Shown here: piece by piece, positions 16,426-23,522 of the stretch | Layout of the letters: each line of letters starts with the position of its first letter | Position numbering within the stretch: position 1 is the stretch's first letter | From: CABRXV01 sp900754955 | GTDB lineage: Bacteria > Actinomycetota > Coriobacteriia > Coriobacteriales > Eggerthellaceae | Direction: 5' to 3' | Length of the DNA: 25,100 bases | NCBI GenBank assembly: GCA_902475005.1 | Contig: CABRXV010000028.1 | Span: forward strand, 1 to 25,100 | Made by a program: the position numbers and the translations under genes | Notes under the pieces: model-generated | Told to the model about the DNA's origin: nothing | Database searches by the model: none | Seen by the model: only the letters and a program-made list of their open reading frames with translations

Positions 16426-17289
16426 ATGGCAGAAGAAGAGTGCACGCACGAGTGCTCGAGCTGCGGCGTCGCGGGGTGCGGTGATCCCACGGCCGCCGGC
16501 CCCTCCACGTTCGAGCCGAACAAGAAGAGCACCATCAAGCACGTCATCGGCGTGGTGTCGGGCAAGGGCGGCGTGGGCAAGTCCCTCGTGACGAGCCTGA
16601 TCGCGAGCGAGCTCGCCAAGCGCGGCAACAAGGTGGCCATCCTCGACGCCGACGTGACGGGCCCGTCCATTCCGAAGTCGTTCGGAATCCACGGCCATCT
16701 TCTGGCCGATCAGGACGGCATCTATCCCGCCGAGTCCGAGAGCGGCATCAAGGTGATGTCGGTCAACCTCATGCTCCCCGAGGAGGACATGCCGGTTGCG
16801 TGGCGCGGCCCGGTCATCACGGGCATCCTGCGCCAGTTCTGGCAGGAGACCAACTGGGGCGAGATCGACTACATGCTCATCGACATGCCTCCGGGAACTT
16901 CCGACGTGTTCCTGACGGTGTTCCAGTCGTTCCCCGTTGACGGCATCATCACGGTTTCCGCTCCGCAGGAGCTCGTGGCGATGATCGTGGGCAAGGCGGT
17001 TAACCTGGCCCACAACCTGAACGTGCCGGTTATCGGTCTCGTTGAGAACATGGCCTACTTCAAGTGCGACGACTGCGGCAAGGAGCACCACATCTTCGGT
17101 GAGCCTCAGGGTCCGGCCGTTGCCGAGAAGTACAAGATTCCCGCCGTGGCCACGCTGCCGATCGACCCGAAGTTCGCGAAGCTCGTGGACGAGGGCAAGG
17201 TCGACCAGTACGACGTCGAGGGCAAGCTCGACGACATCCTCGATCAGGTGGAGAAAGCCCAGCGCGAGAAGGTCGAGGCGGAGGCGTAA
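16426..17289 (+). CDS. Mrp/ApbC-type P-loop Fe-S cluster carrier
   Basis: The product has 287 residues. The ATG at 16426 follows AGAGGAGA by about four bases; the ATG at 16411 lacks a site. Mrp/ApbC proteins assemble or pass Fe-S clusters to apoproteins and need ATP. The deviant Walker A is GKGGVGKS at 46-53, followed by ILDADVTGPSIP and a DMPPGTSD motif. The cluster-bridging CxxC is Cys214/Cys217 in FKCDDCGKEHHIFG. The N-terminus has four more cysteines, Cys6, Cys10, Cys13 and Cys18 (C-x3-C-x2-C-x4-C), which may hold a second cluster; such N-terminal cysteines are known in Mrp proteins of anaerobes. A strong terminator follows. MinD and NifH are related but lack this cysteine layout. Confidence 0.93.
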   Translation: MAEEECTHECSSCGVAGCGDPTAAGPSTFEPNKKSTIKHVIGVVSGKGGVGKSLVTSLIASELAKRGNKVAILDADVTGPSIPKSFGIHGHLLADQDGIYPAESESGIKVMSVNLMLPEEDMPVAWRGPVITGILRQFWQETNWGEIDYMLIDMPPGTSDVFLTVFQSFPVDGIITVSAPQELVAMIVGKAVNLAHNLNVPVIGLVENMAYFKCDDCGKEHHIFGEPQGPAVAEKYKIPAVATLPIDPKFAKLVDEGKVDQYDVEGKLDDILDQVEKAQREKVEAEA

Positions 17290-17313
17290 GCCCCTTCCAG
17301 CGATCGCGTGACG

Positions 17314-17355
17314 AACGCCCTCCTCTTTCCGTTGCGGGAAGGGGAGGGCGTTTTT
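17314..17355 (+). terminator. Terminator after the mrp-like gene
   Basis: AACGCCCTCC pairs with the segment ending GGAGGGCGTT, extended inward by TTTCC/GGGAA across a short mismatch, and followed by TTTTT. It is a strong intrinsic terminator 24 bases after the stop codon. Confidence 0.92.
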
Positions 17356-17472
17356 GTGCGCTCGAACGGGACGCCTCGCTCGTGCGGTGCGTCGTGGATG
17401 TCGACGGCGTCTCGGCGCGGTAGCTTGCGGATAGGCGGGTAAAGCGGCAAGCTGGGTGGACGGGTGGTTGGG

Positions 17473-17485
17473 TGGTGAGTCACCA
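17473..17485. repeat. Perfect 13-bp palindrome
   Basis: TGGTGA and TCACCA flank a single G. It lies at the left edge of the degenerate repeat block. Whether it binds a protein is unknown. Confidence 0.4.
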
Positions 17486-17500
17486 GGCGAACTGGCGGCT

Positions 17501-17610
17501 GGCAAGCTAGGCAGCAAGCCAGGCAGGCAACGGGCAAACTAGGCAGGCAGCCAGGCAGGTTGGCAAGCCAGGTGGGCAACGAGCAAGCCAGCCGGCGACG
17601 AGCAAGTAAT
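17501..17610. repeat. Degenerate tandem repeats based on GGCAAGCYAGG
   Basis: Related units begin at 17501 (GGCAAGCTAGG), 17513 (AGCAAGCCAGG), 17533 (GGCAAACTAGG), 17562 (GGCAAGCCAGG), 17581 (GAGCAAGCCAG) and 17600 (GAGCAAG). Unit lengths run from about 12 to 30 bases. AGGCAGGCAACG, AGGCAGGCAGCC and GGTGGGCAACGAG fill the space between them. Weaker copies continue to about 17680 (GCAGCCAGACAAGCC, GCAGCTAGCCAG) and begin upstream near 17446. Units are too variable for a CRISPR and too regular for random sequence. Confidence 0.65.
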
Positions 17611-17716
17611 CCAGTTGGCCGTGCAGTCATGCAGCCAGACAAGCCGACCAAGCGTGCATGTATGCAGCTAGCCAGTCGGGCATAACGATCCGTTTACCCG
17701 CTATTTCCCGATTTTT

Positions 17717-17750
17717 CCAAAAAAGTGGCGTTATGTAACGTCTGACGCTG
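17717..17750. repeat. A-tract module, copy 1
   Basis: CCAAAAAAGTG is followed by GCG, the inverted repeat CGTTA-TG-TAACG (17729-17740) and TCTGACGCTG. It shares AAAAAAGTG and an ACG..CTGAC core with the module at 17901-17950. It could be one of a family of dispersed intergenic elements. Confidence 0.35.
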
Positions 17751-17775
17751 CTTTTCGGCGCGTTCAGCAGACGTT
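17737..17775. other. Intergenic hairpin
   Basis: AACGTCTG (17737-17744) pairs perfectly with CAGACGTT (17768-17775). After a three-base bulge, CTG/CAG adds three more pairs, leaving a 14-base loop. No T-tract follows directly on either strand; on the minus strand six T follow 12 bases after the stem. Confidence 0.45.
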
Positions 17776-17900
17776 CTCGCCCTCCTTCAGGTGCATCCAA
17801 AAACAATTCGCTGCATTTCCCCAGTTCAAATTTATATTCAAAATTGAATTATCAAAGAGAGCAGAAATGTTAGCGCGAAGGTGATGTTACAAAGCCCGCA

Positions 17901-17950
17901 TTATTTGGAAAAAAGTGAAAATAGCGCGACGGGTACGCTGACTTACGCGG
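17901..17950. repeat. A-tract module, copy 2
   Basis: TTATTTGGAAAAAAGTGAAA, then ATAGCGCGACGGGTACGCTGAC, resembles copy 1 in the order A-tract, GTG, GCG, ACGCTGAC. It lies directly downstream of the TVP38 operon on the minus strand, where the T-rich complement might help end transcription. Confidence 0.35.
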
Positions 17951-17962
17951 TCGATCCTCCAT

Positions 17963-18073
17963 TTAGCGTTCATCGACACGACCGCTCGTCGCAGCTTGCT
18001 GCGCCGCGTCAATCGCTACTTGCCGTGCGGCGTTGCCTGCCACCTGCACCGCCGCGTTTCCTTCGTACGTCAT
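17963..18073 (-). CDS. Candidate 36-residue small protein, coupled to the TVP38-like gene
   Basis: The ATG at 18073 overlaps the TGA of the upstream gene as ATGA, the classic arrangement for translational coupling. The product begins MTYEGNAAVQVAGNAARQVA and ends in SGRVDER. It has no cysteine and no membrane segment; the Ala/Val/Gln/Arg pattern could form one amphipathic helix. GGACGG, a weak ribosome binding site, lies just upstream. Codons are mostly those of the neighbouring genes. I know no homologue. It could equally be chance sequence after a stop codon. Confidence 0.3.
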   Translation of the reverse strand: MTYEGNAAVQVAGNAARQVAIDAAQQAATSGRVDER

Positions 18074-18888
18074 GCCGTACCGTCCGTCGTTCGCGTCGCT
18101 TCTTCCTGCGCGCGTTTTGCCATAACACGATAGAGAGCCACACCTGCGCCTGCGAGCGCGATGGCGAGCGCCGCCACGACGCCTGCAACCAGGTAGTTCC
18201 CGTCGCCGAGCGCACCTGCTGCAAGCGTTGAAGACACGACGGAGGGGATGCGGCCCATGGTGGTGATCGCCGCGATGCGTCCGACGGGACGGTCGGTGAG
18301 TCCTGCCGCATAGGTGAGCAGGTCCTTCGGCGTTCCAGGAATGAGGAAGCACAGGAACAGCAGCAGCTCGAAGCGGCGCGCATCGGCGATCCAGCGGACG
18401 GAGCGGATCTTCTCCACGGGGAAGAACAGGTTTACCGCGCGTACGCCGAAGGTGCGCACGATCGCCATGACGGCGGTGGTGCCGAGCGCGCTGGCAAGCA
18501 GGCAGAGCGCGGTGCCTTCCCAAAAGCCGAATGCGTAGCCGGCGGCGAGCTCGAGCGGCTCGCCGGGAAGAAACGCGATCACGACCTGAGCCACGTTGGC
18601 GCCGACGAAGGCGAGCGAACCTGCGATGCCGGCCTCGTCGATCCAGGCGCGGAAGCGCGGCGCATCGGCGACGAAGGCGAGCGCGTCGGGCCCGAAGCGC
18701 AGGCAGAGGGCGGTGATGGCCGCTGCAAGCACGACGAGCGCAGCGATGACGGCGATGCGCTTGGCGACGATGCTCGCTCGCGGCTCGGGAGCGAGTGCGG
18801 GCATCGTTGCAGGCGCGGGCGTGGGCGCAGGGGCAGGCGCAGGTGTGGGGTTCGCGCATGCGGCGGCGCGGGTGGCGGCGTCGGCCAT
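18070..18888 (-). CDS. TVP38/TMEM64 (DedA-superfamily) membrane protein
   Basis: The product has 272 residues; the ATG at 18888 follows AAGGAGG. Residues 13-36 are a Pro/Ala-rich low-complexity stretch (PTPAPAPAP...), followed by a first membrane helix near 42-63 and about five further hydrophobic segments. The VTT/DedA core shows VIAFLPGEPLELAAGYAFGF and the later LFLCFLIPGTPKDLLTYAAG, both typical, with the paired prolines and glycines of the re-entrant loops. Members are thought to move lipids such as undecaprenyl phosphate or phosphatidylethanolamine across the membrane; the substrate here is unknown. The gene is third in an operon after a response regulator and a histidine kinase (52 bases after the kinase stop), so it may be a target or accessory of that system. 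Confidence 0.9.
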   Translation of the reverse strand: MADAATRAAACANPTPAPAPAPTPAPATMPALAPEPRASIVAKRIAVIAALVVLAAAITALCLRFGPDALAFVADAPRFRAWIDEAGIAGSLAFVGANVAQVVIAFLPGEPLELAAGYAFGFWEGTALCLLASALGTTAVMAIVRTFGVRAVNLFFPVEKIRSVRWIADARRFELLLFLCFLIPGTPKDLLTYAAGLTDRPVGRIAAITTMGRIPSVVSSTLAAGALGDGNYLVAGVVAALAIALAGAGVALYRVMAKRAQEEATRTTDGTA

Positions 18889-18940
18889 GAGAGCCTCCTT
18901 CTCGTGCGGATGGTTTGCACTCAGGTTAGGAGGCGAATGT

Positions 18941-20872
18941 CTACCGACTGTCTACCGCCGCCTGCTCGAGGGAAAACGTCGCCGCCACGCACGCGCCACC
19001 TGCGGGTCGGTTCGCGAGCGTGAGCGCGCCGCCGTGCTTCTCGCACAGGGAGGTGGCGATGTTGAGGCCGATGCCGAAGTGGTTCTCCGACGGCGCCTCG
19101 CTGAAGAAGGGCGACTGTGCCTTCTTCAGCGCTTCGGGGGTGAAACCCGCTCCGTCGTCTTCAACCGCGAGGCGCAGCGTGCTGCCGACAACCGAAAGAT
19201 ACGCGGTGACCTGCGACGAAGTGTAGCGTATTGCGTTCGCAATGAGGTTTTGCGCCACCTCGATGACGAAGGCACGGTCGAGCGTGACTGTGCGCGCTGA
19301 TTCGCCGTCGGTCCCGGTGTCCACGACGAGCGCGAAGGCGATGTCTCGCGAGGTGTCCTCTCTCTGAGGCTCGTTTTCCTGCGCGTTGTGCGCGTCGCAC
19401 AGGTCGCTTCCGAGCTCGCGGAGGTCGTCGGCAAGCGCGTCGAGGGACATCTCCTCGCGGGCGGGTGTGCGGTCTTCGAGCTTCTGCAGACCGCTCATGG
19501 CTTCCACGTAGCGCTCGATGCGGTCAACCTGACGTGCGAGTGCATCGGTTGACGCGGTGAGCTGCTCGGGGGTGGCGTTTCCCGCCTGCAAGTGGGCGTC
19601 GAGCAGCTCGAGCTTGCCCTTGAGTACAGTGAGCGGTGTGCGAAGGTCGTGGGCGAACGCCGCGTTGAGGCGACGACGCTCCTCGGCGGTGCGCCACAAC
19701 TCGCGCTGCGACGACGCGAGCGATGCGCGCATCGTCTCGAACGATGCGGCAAGACGCCCGATTTCGTCGCGGCGGTCGTAGCTCACGGTGAAATCGAGGT
19801 TTTGATCGGCGATGTTCTCCGCCGCTCCCTCAAGCACGGCGAGGCCGGGTGCGATGCGGGTGCGGTAGAAGCGCCGCCCCGCCATCAGGGCGCAGATGCC
19901 GAACCAAAGCGGGAACATGAGAATGGCGAGCACGTTGAGCAGCGTCGAAAGCGCCCTCGCCTCGGGGGAGGGCGGCGTTGAGACGTAATAGCCCACCGGC
20001 GTGATGCCGAGGGTGCTCGCGGCATCACGCGTGTCGGCGGTGGCGGCGGTGGCGTCGATGAGGGGGCTGTTGTTTGCGCCGTCGTCGGCGGGCGCGTTGC
20101 CCGCGTTTCCGACACCGGGTGCGTTGTCCCCGTCACCCGCGCCGCTTGCTTCGTCCGCATCGGGTGCGCTGTCCGTGTCGGTCCCCGCAAAGTACTCCGC
20201 CAGCGCGCTCTCGGGATGCGCGCCGATCCATGCGGCGAACACGGCCCGCGCACGGGCGTCGTAGGCGGCAAGCGTGGCGGGGTCGATGATCGTGTTCTTG
20301 GCGGGTTCGGCGAAGCGCCCGTCAACGAGCGTAGCGTCCTCATCGGGTGCCTCGTATTCGGAGACGTCGGGGTAGTCGCTCACATCCTCGATGAGGGCGT
20401 TCGATTCCACGAACTCATCGAGGGGAATGGCATCGGCGGTGAGCGTGGTCGACCCCATGAACAGATCGGTGCCCTCGTCGTCGATGACGAGGACCGACTG
20501 GGCGCTCACGAGCGTATCGGCTTCGGCGTCGTAGAGATACAACCCGCTCGTCTCGTATGAGTCGGCGCGCACCGCAGATTCAAGGGCGCCGAACAGCGAT
20601 GAGGTGATGCCCGAGAGCACGAGGGCCGAGACGAGGAACGCGAATGCGTGCAGGGCGAACGACGATTTGAGCGACATGCTGCGCCAGCGCTCGCGTACGC
20701 GCGAGCGCGTGGTGCGGTGGGGTTGCGCGGGCGTGCCGCTGATGCTGCTTGGCCCGCCAATCTGCTCGCCGTCCTGCGCGGCAGCGCCCGCGTGCGGTGC
20801 TGGTTCGCCGTCGGTGCGGGCGACATCTGCTTGCGGGTTGTTGCGTCTGATATCGTCTCTCAGCTGCGCCAT
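18941..20872 (-). CDS. Sensor histidine kinase, EnvZ/OmpR class
   Basis: The product has 643 residues from the ATG at 20872, which overlaps the regulator gene by 13 bases; a TTG at 20890 is a worse start. A cytoplasmic N-terminal extension of about 65 residues comes first. TM1 is at about 72-94, TM2 at about 308-332. Between them lies an outside domain of about 213 residues with an Asp/Ala/Gly/Asn-rich segment (230-270) that looks disordered. HAMP follows (333-389), then HisKA with phospho-His408 in AFAHDLRTPLTVLKG. The ATPase domain has the N box (NLIANAIRYT), EDDGAGF and FGIGLNIATSLCEKHGG. It should phosphorylate the regulator encoded just upstream. The signal is unknown; the sensor domain is not one I recognise. 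Confidence 0.95.
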   Translation of the reverse strand: MAQLRDDIRRNNPQADVARTDGEPAPHAGAAAQDGEQIGGPSSISGTPAQPHRTTRSRVRERWRSMSLKSSFALHAFAFLVSALVLSGITSSLFGALESAVRADSYETSGLYLYDAEADTLVSAQSVLVIDDEGTDLFMGSTTLTADAIPLDEFVESNALIEDVSDYPDVSEYEAPDEDATLVDGRFAEPAKNTIIDPATLAAYDARARAVFAAWIGAHPESALAEYFAGTDTDSAPDADEASGAGDGDNAPGVGNAGNAPADDGANNSPLIDATAATADTRDAASTLGITPVGYYVSTPPSPEARALSTLLNVLAILMFPLWFGICALMAGRRFYRTRIAPGLAVLEGAAENIADQNLDFTVSYDRRDEIGRLAASFETMRASLASSQRELWRTAEERRRLNAAFAHDLRTPLTVLKGKLELLDAHLQAGNATPEQLTASTDALARQVDRIERYVEAMSGLQKLEDRTPAREEMSLDALADDLRELGSDLCDAHNAQENEPQREDTSRDIAFALVVDTGTDGESARTVTLDRAFVIEVAQNLIANAIRYTSSQVTAYLSVVGSTLRLAVEDDGAGFTPEALKKAQSPFFSEAPSENHFGIGLNIATSLCEKHGGALTLANRPAGGACVAATFSLEQAAVDSR

Positions 20873-21588
20873 CGGTATCCCATGCCCCAAATGGTCTCGA
20901 TGGGCGTGGCGTCAGCGCCCGCAGCAGTGAACTTGTTGCGGATGCGCCGCACGAGCTCGGTGATGACCTGAGGGTCGCTTTCGGTCTCCCAACCGCCTAC
21001 CTGCTCGTGGATGCGCTCGCGGTCGAAGGTCTGTCCCGGATGCTTCGACAGAAAGGCGACAATGGCGAACTCGCGCGGCGTGAGGTCGAGCGCCGCGCCG
21101 CCCACGGCGACGGTGCGAGCGCGGTAATCGATGGTGATGTCGCCCTCGAAGCGCACCTCGGTACGCACCTGCTGGCGCGTTTCGCGTGCAAGGTGGGCGC
21201 GTACGCGCGCGCCAAGCACCGCGAGCGAGAATGGCTTGATCACGTAGTCGTCGGCGCCCGCCTCGAACCCTTCGAGCGCGTCAACGTCCTCTACGCGCGC
21301 AGTGAGGAAGATGATGGGGCAGCTCAGATGCTCGCGTAAACGGCGGCAGAGGGTGTAGCCGTCCATGTGCGGCATGCCCACGTCGAGAATGATGAGGTCG
21401 GGCTCGCGGCGAACGCGCTCAAGCGCCTCGGCGCCGCTTCCTGCGGTCAGCACGAGATAGCCGAGGCCGGTGAAGTATTCGTCGAGCATGTCGACGATCT
21501 GCGGCTCGTCGTCCACTACGAGGATGGTTGCGGAACGCGGCGCTCCCTGCGTGCGTGATGCGGTGCTCTCGTTCGTGCGCTGCGCCAT
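20860..21588 (-). CDS. OmpR/PhoB-type response regulator
   Basis: The product has 242 residues from the ATG at 21588 behind GAGGGGAG; in-frame starts further up have no such site. The receiver domain (about 20-135) has the acidic pair Asp26/Asp27 (VVDDEP), the phosphorylation site Asp69 (IILDVGMPHMDG), the LTAR threonine and Lys118 (YVIKPF). The winged-helix DNA-binding domain (about 145-242) has LTPREFAIVAFLSKHPGQTF and ends in IWGMGYRW, as usual for the family. It is the first gene of a minus-strand operon with the kinase and the TVP38-like gene. Its target genes are unknown; its own operon is a likely one. Confidence 0.96.
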   Translation of the reverse strand: MAQRTNESTASRTQGAPRSATILVVDDEPQIVDMLDEYFTGLGYLVLTAGSGAEALERVRREPDLIILDVGMPHMDGYTLCRRLREHLSCPIIFLTARVEDVDALEGFEAGADDYVIKPFSLAVLGARVRAHLARETRQQVRTEVRFEGDITIDYRARTVAVGGAALDLTPREFAIVAFLSKHPGQTFDRERIHEQVGGWETESDPQVITELVRRIRNKFTAAGADATPIETIWGMGYRWRS

Positions 21589-21698
21589 GGCTCCCCTCGC
21601 TTCCTCACCTTTCCGCATGTTGTGCAACGAGGGTACCACGAGAATCTCAACAAAGGATCAACGGCGGCAACGCTGCATGTCGCATCGGGCAACGTCGT

Positions 21699-21710
21699 GC
21701 GCTGCAGCGC
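21699..21710. repeat. 12-bp perfect palindrome upstream of the regulator gene
   Basis: GCGCTGCAGCGC lies between the end of the transporter gene and the regulator start (both on minus). With no T-tract it is a poor terminator. It may be an operator or chance. Confidence 0.3.
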
Positions 21711-21724
21711 GTATGCGAAACGCC

Positions 21725-23008
21725 TTACAGCACGCGAGTGGGCCGTGCGTTCTTCACGCGCGCGAGCGGGATGCTGCTGCGCATGAGGGCGATCCAGCCG
21801 ACAAGGGCGGCGGCCATGGCGGCCATCATGAGCACGCCGATGCCGAACGCGTGGTTGGTCCACGGCAGCGCGGTCAGCCCCATGCCGATGCACCCGATGC
21901 CCGTGCGTACGAAGTTGAGCAGAGCCGATGCGGCGCCGGCATTGCGCGCCTGCTGCTCGAGCAGGATGTTCATGGTGTAGGGTCGCGCCGCCGCCTCGGC
22001 AATGGCGAACAGCGAGAAGATGACGCAGAACGCGAGGGGGCCTGTCTGTCCTGCGGTGACGAGCAGCACGCCGAGCGCGATGCAGAGCGCGAACAGCACG
22101 GTGGTGAACTGGCGCACGCTCAGGCGCTTCGAGGCGAGGAGCCATACGAAGGGCCCCGTTGCCATGACGAGCGCCGCTACGCCGAAGAACAGGCTGTAGC
22201 CCATCTCGCCGACGGCGAAGAAGTCGATGTAGATGTAGCTGCCCGCGGCGATATATCCCATGAACGGGATTTCGAATAAGCTGCTGATCACGAGAAACGC
22301 GGTGAAGCCGCGGTCGCGCGCCACGGTGCCGAGGTGGGCGAGCGTGGTGGCGATCGAATCGGCGGTACGCTCGGCAGCAGCGAGCGTCTCGGCGAGCAGC
22401 AGCGTGAGTAGGAGGCAGACGGTGCCCACGACGGCGAGGATCCAGAACGTCATGCGCCAGTCGGCCATCTGCAGCACGATCGTGCCGATACTCGGCGCGA
22501 CGGCGGGGCCGATTACGAACAGCACCTGCATGATCGAGAGGATCTTCTCGCGGCGGTCGGCCTCGAAGGAGTCCTTCACGATGGCCATGCCCACGGCGCT
22601 CACTGATCCCGCGCCGAGCGCCTGGACGACGCGCGCACCCACGAGCGCGTACACCGAGGGCGCGACGGCGCATGCGACGCTGCCGACGGCATAGAGCGCG
22701 AGCCCCGCGAGCATGATCGGCTTGCGTCCGTACTTGTCGCTGAGCGGGCCGAACAGGAGCATGCCGGTGGCGAAGAAGAGGTAGTAGCCCGTGAGTGTGA
22801 GGTTCACGGTGCCCTCGTCGGTGGCGAAGTAGTCGGCCATGTGCGGGATGGCGGGCGTGTACATGTCGAGTGACAGCGGCGACACGAGCGACGTGACGAG
22901 CAGCAGCGCCACGAGTCCGCCCAAACGAAGACGTGGCTGCGACACCCGCAACCACGCTGCGCTCGATCGCTTCTGTTGTTGGTTCTGTCCTTCTTCTTGT
23001 TCGCGCAT
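21725..23008 (-). CDS. Bcr/CflA-type drug efflux transporter (MFS, DHA1)
   Basis: The product has 427 residues from the ATG at 23008; ATGs at 23056 and 23062 would add up to 18 residues but lie within eight or so bases of the predicted transcription start. About 12 membrane helices are visible. The first holds LVTSLVSPLSLDMYTPAIPH, typical of the Bcr/CflA group. Motif A is GPLSDKYGRKP in the loop after helix 2. The helix 5 region has a GPAVAPSIG antiporter-like motif. The family exports drugs such as bicyclomycin, chloramphenicol or sulfonamides by proton exchange; the substrate here cannot be told. The gene has its own promoter and no local regulator other than the two-component operon downstream. 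Confidence 0.92.
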   Translation of the reverse strand: MREQEEGQNQQQKRSSAAWLRVSQPRLRLGGLVALLLVTSLVSPLSLDMYTPAIPHMADYFATDEGTVNLTLTGYYLFFATGMLLFGPLSDKYGRKPIMLAGLALYAVGSVACAVAPSVYALVGARVVQALGAGSVSAVGMAIVKDSFEADRREKILSIMQVLFVIGPAVAPSIGTIVLQMADWRMTFWILAVVGTVCLLLTLLLAETLAAAERTADSIATTLAHLGTVARDRGFTAFLVISSLFEIPFMGYIAAGSYIYIDFFAVGEMGYSLFFGVAALVMATGPFVWLLASKRLSVRQFTTVLFALCIALGVLLVTAGQTGPLAFCVIFSLFAIAEAAARPYTMNILLEQQARNAGAASALLNFVRTGIGCIGMGLTALPWTNHAFGIGVLMMAAMAAALVGWIALMRSSIPLARVKNARPTRVL

Positions 23009-23076
23009 GGTTGCTCGGGGTAAAAAGCGCCTCACGACGCTGGCGGGCCATTTCATATGCATTTGGAATGCGTCCG

Positions 23077-23085
23077 ATTATAGCA
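23077..23085 (-). promoter_or_regulatory. Extended -10 promoter of the efflux transporter gene
   Basis: On the minus strand TGCTATAAT is a perfect extended -10. Transcription would start near 23070, within the small inverted repeat GCATT-TGG-AATGC (23059-23071), a possible operator. Confidence 0.65.
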
Positions 23086-23197
23086 AGGCGGTGCATACGC
23101 GAAGCGGAGGGCGATGCCGTATGGTGCACGAGCAAATACTCGTGTTGCGATTCGCCCTACCTGTCACGCATGCGGTCACCGATTCATTCTCTCTATT

Positions 23198-23206
23198 TGC
23201 TATACT
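23198..23206 (+). promoter_or_regulatory. Extended -10 promoter of the second toxin-antitoxin locus
   Basis: TGCTATACT fits the extended -10 pattern. Its end overlaps the left arm of the inverted repeat at 23205-23234, so binding there would block transcription. Confidence 0.6.
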
Positions 23207-23234
23207 ATATACATGAAAATACACATGTATATAG
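23205..23234 (+). promoter_or_regulatory. 11-bp inverted repeat overlapping promoter and ribosome binding site
   Basis: CTATATACATG and CATGTATATAG are perfect inverted repeats around an eight-base spacer. The right arm ends in the first two bases of the AGGAG ribosome binding site (23233-23237). As DNA it is a good antitoxin operator. As RNA it could partly hide the ribosome binding site, if the transcript starts before the left arm ends. Confidence 0.75.
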
Positions 23235-23243
23235 GAGTGTAAT

Positions 23244-23522
23244 ATGAGTCATATCACGGTACCGCTTGACACCATTGTTCCCATCAGCCGTTTTAGCAGG
23301 GGAGGCGCCAGCAGTGAGTTTGCGAAGGTGGCCGATGGCGTCCCCGTTACGGTGTTGAAAAACAGTGAGCCAGCTTATTTCATCATCAACGCACATGACT
23401 ACCGTGCGTTTCGCGAAGCGGAAAAACGCGCTGAGAATCTCGAAGCTCGTTATGAGGCAGAGCACGGCATCGGCGAGAGGTTCGACACGGTTGAAGACCT
23501 GATGGCGGATCTCAATGATTAA
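23244..23522 (+). CDS. Phd/YefM-like antitoxin
   Basis: The product has 92 residues; AGGAG precedes the ATG by six bases. The N-terminal part (IVPISRFSRGGASSEFAKVA, then VPVTVLKNSEPAYFIINAHDY) has the Phd/YefM pattern: an opening segment that fixes the fold, a helix, and the 'V.V.KN.EP.AV' strand pair. The C-terminal helix (FREAEKRAENLEARYEAEHG) and acidic tail should bind the toxin. It overlaps the toxin reading frame by eight bases. It should repress its own promoter through the inverted repeat just upstream. The pairing of this antitoxin fold with a YafQ-like toxin differs from E. coli DinJ-YafQ. The DNA is less GC-rich than the surroundings, which suggests transfer. Confidence 0.87.
   Translation: MSHITVPLDTIVPISRFSRGGASSEFAKVADGVPVTVLKNSEPAYFIINAHDYRAFREAEKRAENLEARYEAEHGIGERFDTVEDLMADLND

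Larger units (their letters stand above)
17356..17962. other. Gene-free region of about 600 bases: repeats, hairpin, AT-rich part
   Basis: No ORF with believable protein sequence or ribosome binding site was found on either strand. The left half (to about 17690) is GC-rich and built from degenerate GGCAAGCYAGG units. The right half is clearly AT-rich, with a hairpin at 17737-17775, the inverted repeat ATTCAA-AA-TTGAAT at 17836-17849 and two A-tract modules. The region lies between converging transcription units (mrp on plus, the TVP38 operon on minus), so it may carry their 3' ends or an unannotated RNA. Confidence 0.6.

Noticed and set aside
17244..17651. Minus-strand ORF of 135 codons across the repeat block
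   Set aside because: The translation is a Leu/Ala/Cys/Pro low-complexity product of the DNA repeat, it overlaps the mrp gene end and terminator, and it has no ribosome binding site.
17446..17690. CRISPR array
   Set aside because: The repeat units differ in length and sequence, spacers of constant length are missing and no cas gene is in the window.
17881..18231. Plus-strand ORF of 116 codons
   Set aside because: It runs antisense into the TVP38-like gene, its sequence resembles no protein and it lacks a ribosome binding site.
21725..23243. Regulation of the efflux gene by the neighbouring two-component system
   Set aside because: The transporter has its own promoter, and no shared binding motif between the two promoters could be recognised by eye.
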